A stretch of DNA of 64,000 nucleotides from Datnioides undecimradiatus. Its lineage: Eukaryota; Chordata; Actinopteri; Lobotiformes; Datnioididae. Made by a program: the position numbers and the translations under genes. Positions within the stretch are counted from its first letter, which is position 1; each line of letters opens with the position of its first letter. The notes beneath the pieces were generated by a model. It searched no databases. It was not told the DNA's origin and saw nothing but the letters and a program-made list of their open reading frames with translations. The stretch spans positions 6,000,026 through 6,064,025 of the forward strand of contig WARS01000046.1 in NCBI GenBank assembly GCA_008933995.1. Reading direction: 5' to 3'. Of this stretch, positions 11,433 to 22,010 are shown piece after piece.

Positions 11433-13915
11433 GCTACAGTATCTGGGGAGTGTTAATTTCCTCCTCAGTTTATATGTTTATTTACCTGTTGGTCCAGTCT
11501 TTACCTGGTGCTGTCACTGCACTGTAGATCTTCTGTCTGCAGCACCTGCCTGCCGACTACGTCTGATTTATGTCTCTGCTCTTGGGGCTGTAAATCCCCC
11601 TGGAGAGCCGTTTAACTAGGCCCACATTATGCAGACACCCCAGGCGGGCTCCTCTTCCTTCACACAGAATGTGCATCTCAGTTGAGGGCATTTTCGAATA
11701 CCTTCCCACTGAAACCATGTGCTTCAAGACTCCCGTTCTTTATGACTCATTTTTGTACTTTCTCTACACTTTTTACTTCTATTTACTGTCTTCTTTCCTC
11801 TGCCTGGTCAATATGGAATATGCTGCCACACGGCCACTCTTTATGTTACATCCTGACATTCCCCGCGCTCTTGCTTTTAAAAAGTGTAGTTTTGCATCTT
11901 GTCAGCACCAAAACTTTCAAAAGACGTTCATGCGTGCTCTCACAATGACTCACCTGTTCACTTGCGATAGATTTTCCACCACATCCAGTTGCGCAGAGTC
12001 ACCTCTCAGATGGATTATACTACCTCCTCCCATCCTCACCCGTCCTTCTCCTCAGCTCCCGCCTTGCTCCATTCTCACTTTCCTTCCTTTCTGAAAAATG
12101 ACTCCTGCAGAGAAGCCTGCCTGATAAATGCCTCTAAAAGGCAGAGGGATTGTGGCGAAACTCAGAGATTCAAAATATGGCAGAAGGGAATGGAGATTTT
12201 AGGACTATTTCATGGTCATCATTTGCAGCATTAGGTCTCTCCTGTGAGCTGTGGGCTATCCACATGTTGCCACAGGCTTGAGTACGCTGTAAACAGCTTT
12301 GTATGCAGCGATAAGCCTGAATGTGCAATTTTTTGCCTTTTGACTGTCCGTAAGATCTGGCTCAAACATATGTTCAAGCACTCAGCATACCACATTCATT
12401 TAAGACCTAGATTGTCACAGTTTGGTGGCTTTTGACATCACTTGGCTAAAACGTACACTGTGACCTAAATTAAAATGGATTTTTTTTTTCTGTAATTGGA
12501 ACAAGGTCTAGATCCCTGCTTAAAAAGAGGAATTATACAGAGTCGGTAAACATCATAATGTTTGCTGTCATGTTTTTTGTAATAAAAATGTGATTGCACT
12601 CAATTTTTTAACTTAAAGGTAATAAAGGTAATGTAACATAGTTTAATCTGGACTGTAATGCTTTCAGCTTTGCTGTTTATAATATTAAACAATACAGATT
12701 TAATATTTTAAAATATCAACCCCAAACCTTTTTAATGCATTGTCAGGCTCCACTGGTCATCTTAACAAAGCAAACTTCTAAGAAATTGTAATTTTTAAAG
12801 CAGAAGAGAATATTAGATTGTCTGCTGTATAATTTCCCTCCCTAATGCACTCACTAGCTGTCTCTCTCCTTTCCACTTTTGTATCATCATTTCTCCTTTT
12901 TAATTCCACCCACTCTGTTTCTTTCCACCTTGAGAGAGCAAAACACCACCTACTCTCTCACCTCCCACTTGTATTTTTGCTTCATTTCACGGCAGATAGG
13001 ATTTTTCATTCGTCACAGCTATATTTGATAATGTGAAAGAACCATTCTAATGGTTTCCCACTCAGTGTTAGGGTTTTTTTGGCTTTTTACTCTAACTACC
13101 TATGCAGAGTAGACTCTGCATTAGGTTTTGTACCGGGGTTAATGGTCTTGGGCAGAATCCAGTCTCAACAAAATTGTTTTGTTGTAGTCACAGAAAAAGC
13201 ATGTCAGCAAAGTAGTTTTAGAATGTACAATTTATCATATTAGGAAAAAGTACGGTTATGTTCTTATAAGATGATCATCAAAGTAAATTAATTTAAGGTG
13301 AGTAAGACTTTATTATTATTAATTATTGCCTGATTTTTTTGTTTCCATTGGTAACAAATGGAAAGAGAAATGAGTTCTTGTTGGAAGATGAAGAACTCCT
13401 CTGTTCTCCACGGTCATTGAACATTAAAACATAAACCACAGCTATGGCACATCAGTCGGCTCCTATTTAGTGGTAAGATAATATGTATAAACTGCACTGT
13501 AAGAACAAAATTGGTTTGCAGTAAATAATAATGTGCATGCACAGGGTTCTCTAATGTGCTAAGCTAGCTGGCCCTCTGATGGACAGAGGTGTCAGCATGT
13601 GCAGATGGTCTTTTACCCCTGACAGAGTAAACGGACGACAGGGAGAGCAGAGAGGAGTGGTACTAAATGTGACAGTGTGACGACCACAGTGTGATGGGCT
13701 AAATTGATTTTTAGAAACCTTTTAGGGCATTCGTTAAAAGCAACAGCCTGGGAAAACAGTGAAACAAACACTGCATTATTTTTACTCACAAAACCTAAAG
13801 AGTTGATGAAAAGACGTTAACTCTCTTGGCTGTTTCAGCAGCATTTTTCAGAGTCTCGAAGTTCTGGGAAGCACTGTCCTAAAAGTTTTCAGGCATTATT
13901 TTAGCCAGCATATTT

Positions 13916-13932
13916 AAAAAAAAAAAAAAAAA
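13916..13932. repeat. poly(A)-rich run
   Basis: A homopolymer A run of about 17 bp within intron 70, with no visible retroelement body. Confidence 0.7.
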
Positions 13933-14395
13933 TAAACGCCCCAAACATTTGACAGCTTGTTAGTTTGTTGTCATCAAGCAAGGTCCATTACCATTTGTTT
14001 ACCCCCGGGCACGACGTGCACCTTACAAGCAAGACTTTTATTCTTTAAGGACCTGACTCCTCCATCTTTGTGCTCATTGTGTGTTTGTAATTTTCTGTCT
14101 AATTGAATTTGAATTACCCTGTAGGAGCTCATTCAGATCAATGCCAAATCAAAGGCAAGGATGAAGAAGTATCTCATTTTTTTATTTTGAATAGAGATGA
14201 ATAACCTTGTGTTCTAGTATTATGAACAAGCTTTCGGGTTTAATGGGTTAAGTCATATTCTCACTAAAAAGCAGCATTTTTTTTATTTAGGCAATAACAT
14301 TAAGATATTCATAAAAGATCAAATGATGTTGGTTGCTGACCGCAGCTTAGCCTGTTCAGACAATTTCCAGCGATACCAGTGGAAGTGAAATGTCA

Positions 14396-14800
14396 AGTCA
14401 ATTAGCTTTTATTACACAGCACATTTAAAAACAACAGGAGTTTACCCAAAGTGCTTTGCAGTCGAGGCAGGAATACTTGATTAAGGGAAAAAATGCAAAA
14501 TGTAATACAAAAATAGATATAATACAGAGAGGGCATAACTAAAAGCGGAAAAAACATCTAAAACAAGTGAAATAATGAAACCTGAAACAAATTCTTCACT
14601 TTGACTAGTAAAAGTGAGCAGAAGAGAAACAATGTGTTGTCATTTCTTTGCTTCGCTTAAAACCCAAATAAATGCACTTTGAACCATTTGAAGTCAAGAA
14701 AGGGTGAACTAGGTCAAATCCATACACACAGAATTACAGTAGTCAAGCTGAGGGGTGATAAAAGCATGGATAACTGCTTCCAGGTTATGTCATGTGGATA
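14396..14800. mobile_element. dispersed fish repeat (non-autonomous relic)
   Basis: The segment begins agtcaattagcttttatta, then cacagcacatttaaaaacaa and agtgctttgcag, a phrase I recognise as a very common interspersed sequence in teleost introns. About 250 bp later comes ttacagtagtcaagctgag and gataaaagcatggataac, which in my memory belongs to the same repeat family. No reading frame of a transposase or reverse transcriptase is seen. Class and ends are not resolved. Confidence 0.5.
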
Positions 14801-15299
14801 ACAGTGATACAGATGTGAACGTGAACTCTGCTCTGCACCCTGGTATTGTACTTCAAAAGGCACGAGCCCTCCACTCAAACACAATCTTAACAGCAGCCAC
14901 ATTTGTCAGACCCCAAATGCTCCCAAGGTCCCTGCGGCCATGGTTTTTTTTTCCTTCTCTCGTTTTTTTAAGTCACCTTTTCCCACGCTTCATTTCCAGT
15001 TTCCTCTCTCTTTTTCAATAACTTGTGTTTCTGCCTACACTACAACCGATGTCTTTTCAAGTGCATTCCTCTGAAGGTTAAACTTGTGTCACCGTGTGCG
15101 GATTTAAAAAAAAATTTGGTTGAAGGGAAAACCATCTTCGCTCTGCGCAGCTATCAGTTTATTGGCAGAGGTGAAAATCGACATCACTCTCTTCAAAAAA
15201 CAAAATGAGCGCTCTTTTTTAAGGATGATGGTTACTTAGTTTGCTCAGTCCGCCCTGCTGACCCTGACGTCTCTCTTTTTCTCTCTTTTCCATCTGAAT

Positions 15300-15620
15300 C
15301 CCTGGCTACATTTTAAATTCTCCTCGCAGCTACAGAAGTGTGACTACACTGGCGTCCCTACTGTGAGAAGTAGAACCACCACGCGGCACGAGGTCTCCCT
15401 CTGAATTTCCCTCCTTTAATGTGGGAATAAAAGTGCGAGGCGAAAGAATGTCAACCTCAACTGTTATCTTGCCAATTTCTAGCCGGCCTCCTCCGTGAAA
15501 ACAACACTTTTTTTGTGCGTTTCTGAGATAAGACGGTGTCCCAATTGTTTACAAATAGCAATTTCTGCTCTGCGTCTCTAAAAATAGTTGTAATTATCAC
15601 AAACTCTAAAAGACTTTAGC
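15300..15620. promoter_or_regulatory. candidate conserved non-coding block in intron 70
   Basis: Complex, repeat-free sequence retaining several CpGs. It contains a forkhead-like TTGTTTAC (15,545 to 15,552) and a MEF2-like CTAAAAATAG (15,578 to 15,587). Both motifs are individually expected by chance, so the call rests on sequence complexity only and is weak. Confidence 0.2.
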
Positions 15621-16283
15621 ACTCCAAGACACATCCATCATCCTTTCATCTTATTTCCTAAAACTGTTATGACCAGTTGCTTCATTTTCCAGGATCTCAT
15701 ACACTGAATTTGTCTTATTTTGTGACATAATGTACTCAATACCAGATTAACCAAAAAATAGGTTCTATGTATGTTTTTGCTGGCATTCTATTTCGGTAAA
15801 TCCTGCTGGAGATAAATGAGAAAAAGGAACCAATTTGGGCCATACCATTCTGCAGCAAGGGGGATTTGTAAAAAACAATTAAATGAAATATGTGTGACAG
15901 CAACAAAGTCAACAGTCATCATCAAGTGCGAGCTGTTCAAGCTTTTGTACACACAACCTGGCTTTGTTTCAGTGTGCTGACAGGTCCACTTGCCCATCTT
16001 GCCCTTTTTGAAACTGTCTACCAACACATTATCTGAGTCTATATTGCAGCAGGTTTTAGATGTCGTCAAGGGGATAATCTCAACCACGTATGATTGGTGA
16101 CTGTTTTACATGCCTTCCTCCTGTGTCGAGTCCAGCCACAGAGCTGTTGAGAGACTTGTCCTTTCGCTTCTTCCTCCACCTGCTGTGTTTTTTTTTTGTC
16201 TCTGAGTGGTTTTGAGCCTGTACTGTACTGTTTTGTGGTACCTTAATCCCTCCCTCCCCTCCCTCCCCCCGATTCTCTTACAG

Positions 16284-16322
16284 TCCTGTCACCCTCATCA
16301 GCATGTGTCCGGAGCAGTATGA
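16284..16322 (+). CDS. utrn: utrn exon 71 (39-bp micro-exon)
   Basis: The exon is 39 bp, the same as dystrophin exon 71. One base completes Thr192, then PVTLISMCPEQY (residues 193 to 204) and two bases of Glu205. Human utrophin reads PITLISMWPEHYD, whereas dystrophin reads PVTLINFWPVD, so this exon is one of the clearest paralogue markers. It has Cys where mammals have Trp. The length is a multiple of three, and the dystrophin counterpart is a known alternatively spliced cassette. The acceptor is TTACAG and the donor GTGAGT starts at 16,323. Confidence 0.94.
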   Translation, partial: SCHPHQHVSGAV

Positions 16323-16819
16323 GTGAGTATCGACGCCACCAGAAACACCCCGTCTCCAGACTGGAATGCCTTTAACGACACCTCCTTTACTCCCTTCTCT
16401 CCTCACTCACCTCTCCTCCCTCCAAAAGTCCTTTCTCCAACTAAAGTCATGACCACACTGCATGTTGCCTGCCTGCCTGCCTGCCTGATCCACTGGCTGA
16501 ACATGCAACCAGAAAAAACTCACACACTGTCACTTTACCGTCACCCTGTCTTCCAATCTAAAGCATCCAACTAGCATTCAGTTGCTCATCCCAGCAGCGG
16601 CTGTCAGAAACCATCCAACCGCTCCGTAGATCATCCTGCTCTCCTATTTCTCTTCCTAGGATCATCAGATTTGTTTTCTAGGTGATGTTGTGAAGGCCCA
16701 TTAGGTTGTGTGTGTGTGTGTGCCTGAAAGGGTGCATGAGCCTGTGAATCTCGTTGTGTTAATGAGGTTGTGTGAGCATGCTGAATCTCATTCATCTCCA
16801 TTACCCCATTCATTTCCAG
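16323..16819 (+). other. utrn: utrn intron 71
   Basis: A short 497-bp intron with a (TGCC)n run near 16,466 to 16,487 and a short (GT)n at 16,708 to 16,721. It ends in acceptor TTCCAG at 16,814 to 16,819. Nothing else is recognised. Confidence 0.9.
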
Positions 16820-16885
16820 GCTGTCCCAGTCACCTCAGCTCTCTCATGATGACACCCACTCCAGGATAGAACAGTATGCCAGCAG
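16820..16885 (+). CDS. utrn: utrn exon 72: syntrophin-binding region start
   Basis: The 66-bp exon equals dystrophin exon 72. The first base completes Glu205, followed by [20 protein letters not shown] and Ser226, then two bases of Arg227. Human utrophin has [33 protein letters not shown], continued in the next exon, is the amphipathic segment assigned to syntrophin binding in this family. The length is a multiple of three, so cassette skipping would keep the frame. The donor GTACGC starts at 16,886. Confidence 0.95.
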
Positions 16886-18950
16886 GTACGCATTGCATAC
16901 TCCAATCATCATCTGCTCCTCTCAGATGCCACAGAGCACATATATAAAGAGCCGCTAAGTGCGTTTAAAGATACACAGTTGAAATGTTTGCTTAAAGAAT
17001 GAGAAACCCATGTTTAAAGGACTCTTCCAATTCAATTATTTACTAAAATATTCTTCTTGTCTTTAGTCTGTATTCACATTGCATTGCTATGCAACAGTAA
17101 TCTTTTTTTGGGTGGACTCAATAAAAGTAGACATGTTGATGTTCAACTAAATCAGCTCTTTATACTAAAATTTTGAGTGTAGTAAGATAAATGGAAACCA
17201 GTTTGGTGTAAATGAAGTCAATTCAGATGAAAAGCAAAAACATTATAAGATACCCTTAGAGCGCAATGTTTTAAGGAAGGATTTAATGATATAATAATAA
17301 TGCTCCCAGGCAATAAGTCTAAACTATGATTGTTGATTCTTTAAAAATGTTATTGTTATTTCCGATATTTATGGTCAGTGTATGATGAAACAAGTCTCAA
17401 ATTGGCACTTTTAGGCCAGAATCAGATAAAACACGTTCTGCCGATATCTATCAAAGAATCCCAGTACTTATTTTTGGACAATTAACTTGCTCTTTTGAGC
17501 TGAGGCAGTACAAAATAAATAAATAAATAAACAAACATACATATAAAATGAAATAGCAAATAAACATTTTACATACAGTTGTTTCTGTGAATCTTTTAAA
17601 AATGGTTCTGAATCTGAACTTTTTGATATATAAGTAGTGGAAAACACTGCATCTCTAGATATATATTGTGTCATAGGAAGTGCCATGTTTTTCATGCACT
17701 ATAGTGTAATCTTTGTAATCTTTGAGTGTTTGGTGTCAGAGAAGAGACAAACAATAACAAATACAGTCTTGAGCATTGTGTGTCTGCTTTTTTTTTGCGG
17801 TGTTTGCATATATTATTGTCAGACAACTGTCAAAATCTGCTCGGAGAGCAAATTCAGAAAACTTGCAGCCACCCACTTTGCTGGCTGGTGACATTATGGA
17901 TTTGCTGCTGAGATCAGAGCTGCAACAGACGACCTGATGGCTGTTTTCAACCGCCCACTTTAGATGATACCGCTGTGTGCATCAGCACACCCATGAACAC
18001 AGCGTGTGATCTGCGGTTAATCATCACCAAGCTAATGTTGTTGCTGCGTGGAGATTGAAAACCTGTCATGTCTGATTTTTACGATAAGTCTTATTATTGA
18101 GATCCGCACAAATCCCATCTTGCCCCTTATATGAATCTCTCATCAGTCCGAGGCTTATCTCCTCTAAAGCGGACATGGGTTACTTGTGTCAAAACAGTAC
18201 CCGGCGTGTCCTTGCACACATTGCTTTAATTACGGAGGGTCTTCTGATGCAGCGCTGCTCTGTCTGGCCCGTGGCCTTCCTACGGTCACACACCATTAAC
18301 CTTCGCTTAGTGTCTCTAGCTGCATTGTTTTATCAGCAATGACACAGACATGAGCCGTGTGAATTACAATTTTAACTGAAATACAGACTCTGACATCGTA
18401 GGTCATAGTGGGGCTTATAGATTTGCATGCAGAAACGCACACGATGATGAGATTTCACCGGCGGAATTATGACTTTAAATATCTCCCACTGTGTATAATC
18501 TGTCATAGCTCAATTTCATCTTAAAATTGAATGTGTGCATCATGCTCTTAATCTGCTGGACACCCCTGCTGCTTCTCTGTTCCACAGTTCAACAAATATA
18601 GGCTTTGATCTGGAGAACCAGCCTCATTGCCATGGCTTCTTTCTCTGTGTGTATGAATGTAAAATATAAAATGTATTCCCTGCAGCCACATGTGCCCACA
18701 CATGTGCACACGCACACACCAACATACATCTCAGCTGTATTTGGTCGGAACCTTTGGTCATTTGTCATTTAACCTGCTTAGAGAATTCACCACTGTCTTT
18801 GAATCTTAACTGGTGTGCTACTGTGGTGTTGAGATCCTCATTTGTTGACACTGGTCCTCTCAATGTTGATGAGATGGTAAGAGTGTTGTAATGCTTCACA
18901 TTTTAATTCATAATTAAAGTTTCAAAAGATGATGAGTGTTTCTTTTTCAG
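16886..18950 (+). other. utrn: utrn intron 72
   Basis: This 2.1-kb intron contains an (AAAT)n run near 17,513 to 17,532 and a complex, CpG-retaining block at about 17,930 to 18,560 listed separately. No exon or RNA gene is recognised. It ends in TTTTTCAG at 18,950. Confidence 0.85.
17930..18560. promoter_or_regulatory. candidate conserved non-coding block in intron 72
   Basis: About 630 bp with no simple repeats, balanced base composition and retained CpGs, bordered by ordinary AT-rich intron. It includes an octamer-like ATTTGCATG near 18,421 and homeodomain-type AATTA cores. The features resemble vertebrate conserved non-coding elements, but conservation cannot be shown from one sequence. 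Confidence 0.25.
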
Positions 18951-19016
18951 GTTAGCCCAAATGGAGCGCTCCAACGGCTCTCTGCCCACAGACAGCAGCT
19001 CCGCTACCGGAAGCAT
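18951..19016 (+). CDS. utrn: utrn exon 73: syntrophin-binding region
   Basis: The 66-bp exon equals dystrophin exon 73. One base completes Arg227, then LAQMERSNGSLPTDSSSATG and Ser248, with two bases of Met249. Human utrophin reads [21 protein letters not shown], whereas dystrophin reads LAEMENSNGSYLNDSISPNES. This is therefore strong evidence for utrophin. The Ser/Thr-rich stretch could be phosphorylated, as in the family, but no site is demonstrated here. The donor GTAAGT starts at 19,017. Confidence 0.96.
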
Positions 19017-19592
19017 GTAAGTCCCCACTGATCATTTTCAACATTTTTACCCATTTTCCCTCAACATGACTTCATGTTTCCAACAGACTTTGTTTCACAT
19101 TTTCTGCATATACTTGTGCACACAAGTTTAATGAGCCCCAATCAGAATTTAAGTGAAATCTTGGTCATGTTTGTTTCTAACTGATTACACTATAACACAT
19201 AAACATCTTCCCATACACTGTTTACCTGTCAGGTTGACCGAAACCTTGCCTTTGCTGCTTTCACTGCCTTAAAGATATTATGAGGTGGCTTTCCACATTC
19301 CTGAAAAGAGATCAAGAAAGAGTGTGTGACAGCAGTTTTAAAGAAAGCGAAAGAAGTGTGGAGAGAAAAGACAATGGGATGTGGCTGAATACAGCAGGAC
19401 TGGAATGGATGAGAAGTGAGAGTGATTGGTTTCAGGATCTCTGATAATGACCAGTTTATCTCTGATCAGAGGAGACGGGAACATGGCAAACTTGAAAAAG
19501 AGGAAATCACAAAAAAAAAGAAAGAAATCTGATGAGGAGCAAGATTGCTGGATTTTCTGACTGTGTGTGTTCAAGTGTGCATGTTGATCTGG

Positions 19593-19628
19593 GTGTGTGT
19601 GTGTGTGTGTGTGTGGGTGTGTGTGGGT
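19593..19628. repeat. (GT)n microsatellite
   Basis: A GT run of about 22 bp followed by an imperfect GT/GGG extension. It lies 160 bp from a (CA)n repeat of opposite orientation. Confidence 0.9.
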
Positions 19629-19787
19629 GAAGGGGGCATGTGTATGTCTTCTGCAGGCCATTCGAGTTGAAGGGCGTATTTGTCCCTTTTACCAACTGAG
19701 ATCCTAATCGGGGGAATGAGCTCTTGAGGTTCAAATGCCCTCTGAGCTGCTGGACACACGAACACGTGCACTCAAAGAGAAACACAG

Positions 19788-19835
19788 ACACACACACATA
19801 CACACACACACACACACACACATACACATACACAC
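19788..19835. repeat. (CA)n microsatellite, imperfect
   Basis: CA repeats with a few CATA interruptions. It is complementary to the (GT)n at 19,593. Confidence 0.9.
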
Positions 19836-21719
19836 TGTGTGGTTGAATTACTTTTCGCTCTGTTTGGCTGTTCTGGTGAGACACTTGTAGAGCAAAAGAT
19901 TTCCCAGATCACAGCTCATCATCATAGATTTAGGAATTAGCAATGTGTTTGTGTTTGCATGTGTGAAATGAATTTGTTTATGACAGTGTTTATAGACACA
20001 GAGAGGGCGTGGAAGAGTTGGTTTTTTTGTTTTTTGGCACCAAAAGGAAAAACAAGTTTTGGGATATTCAGGAAGTAAATTCTTTTTTAAATAAGGCGTT
20101 TTTCAGCAAAACAGTGGAACAGAACATGGAAAGACAGTTAAAACCTTTGAGAATTTTGCGTGAAGATAAAGTGAAGCATCGAGATTCACCTTGTTGTAGG
20201 CTGCATCCCCTGCTGACGTGCGAGCATCTTGCGGACCGCTGCTCCCACACTTCACCTTCATTCGAACTTACCGTGAAGAATAGCAGTTTTAGAAGCTGAA
20301 GGTGTTCGATTGAAGACTCCCAAAAGCTCTCTGTACTTTTCAGCTGATCAATAGGAGGACAGAAGAACAGAAAGACAAAGAGTGTTGGAGAGCAGAAGAG
20401 GCTGGAAACAGAGGTGGATTTATTTTCCTCTCAGAGCTTCCGTAATGCGGGACAAACACATTATCCCCACTCCTCCTCACTCTTTTGTGCTTTGTGCTCC
20501 AGCTTATTTAAGAGAGAAAGCCATTATCTTTGCCAGCTCTGAAACAACACTGACACTCGCACACAGCGGTGTGTAGAACACTAATGAGGTGAGGAAGATG
20601 ATGGTTTGATGAAGGCTAATGGGTTTAACAGCAGAAGGGGGGAAAAACACCCACCAAGGCACATTTAGAACATAATCATAATTCTGGTGCTTTCACTCAC
20701 TTTAACATCAGTGTCATTACTGTACGATTTGCATTCAGCTTTCCTGCAAAACAACAGCCACAATGTAACTGCGAAGATAAAAAGTGCCCAATCCTCAGAG
20801 AAAAAGGAAATTTAAATGCCAAACATGAATGATACGAGAAAAAGTGCCTTTTTTTTAAAAGTATACGTCTTTAACTGGAATGGTTTCGTAGTTATCAGCA
20901 TTGAGCACAATATAGCATCTGCGTGCACCCTGCATACTTTGCATTTCAAGGGGGAAAAAAATCCGTCTCTTTTGATCAAACGTACATTTTTTTTCTCACA
21001 TCGGGAAGCTATATTTGGTCTTTATTCGCCATAAAATGTACAATAAAGCTCTCAAGAGGGAACACAAATAAATGTATATCTGTTGCTGTTTGCACAATGC
21101 CACTAATTAGGAAGCAAAATAAAGAAATCGCGAAACTACATCCAGTTTTTCTGTTGTTATACTTTGGTATTGCTGTTTTTGAGGAGGATAATTAGCTTAT
21201 TTGAGTGGATTCCCCACACATCAGCTCTCACTTTTGACTAACAGCAAGATAATGCTGAGACCTTTTGTGATGAGAATTGGTACTTGTGAAAACAGTCATA
21301 ATTGTCTCAGTTTATTAAAATTACTTTTTTTGCAAGTCTACTGAGTCATAAATGTGATGATGTTCACTTAAATGTTACTGTGCTGCAATAAAATGTCAGT
21401 CACATTAGTTGTGAGTGAAGCATGGGCTGTTTTTAAGGCCAGAAACAGCCAGTAGCCCTGTTTTACACACCGTCTTGTCCATCATATGCTGCTTTTAAGG
21501 AGAAAGTAACTTTGAAATGCTTCGTAAATAAAGCCGTATTGCAGTTTATAGATACGACGAAAGGAAACAGCCCACTCAGCCATATCTCTTCTCAAAAGAA
21601 GAAGCTGCACATTGTGCTGTCAGACTTCTCAGCTATGAATGAACGCTCTTTCCTCTTCCTCTTTAATGCCTTTGGTTCATTGATTGTCTTTCCCCTGTTT
21701 TTTTAAGATTCCTTCTTTT

Positions 21720-22010
21720 CTGCCTAGGGCTGATTTCATCCAAGCCTCATTGTCTATCACGCCACTCCATCTGGCTGTTTGTGAGGACACACGCTCAGAG
21801 AAGTCATCCCCATGCTTCACACGTAGTAGACGGTGCCTTCTTGGCAGCGTTTGCGCTTATGAAAACATGCATAGTGTAACATGGATGACTGCGTTTGCCA
21901 ATTACATGCATGTTTGGCTTTTGGCTCGTATTTTCCGATCGTTCAGAGCCTGCAAACACCGATTTTGGACTCGCCGCCAGCTGTGCAGTGATATCAATAA
22001 TTAGTATGTG
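21720..22010. promoter_or_regulatory. candidate conserved non-coding block in intron 73
   Basis: Complex sequence with many CpGs and AATTACATGCATG-type motifs near 21,900. An overlapping open frame (21,684 to 22,004) resembles nothing known to me. The call is compositional only; the region could also be an old repeat. Confidence 0.2.

Larger units (their letters stand above)
10806..16283 (+). other. utrn: utrn intron 70
   Basis: This 5.5-kb intron carries the longest microsatellite of the window (11,338 to 11,430), an A-run near 13,916 and a dispersed fish repeat (about 14,396 to 14,800). A 141-residue open frame at 11,669 to 12,094 lacks family resemblance, conserved motifs and splice logic, and is taken as chance. 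The 15,300 to 15,620 stretch is complex unique sequence that could be conserved non-coding DNA. The acceptor is TTACAG, preceded by a CCCTCC-rich tract. Confidence 0.85.

Noticed and set aside
11669-12094. 141-residue open frame in intron 70
   Set aside because: No recognisable domain, no splice or promoter signal, and composition like its non-coding flanks.
15578-15587. CTAAAAATAG, a consensus MEF2 site in a muscle-related gene
   Set aside because: About eight matches to the degenerate consensus are expected by chance.
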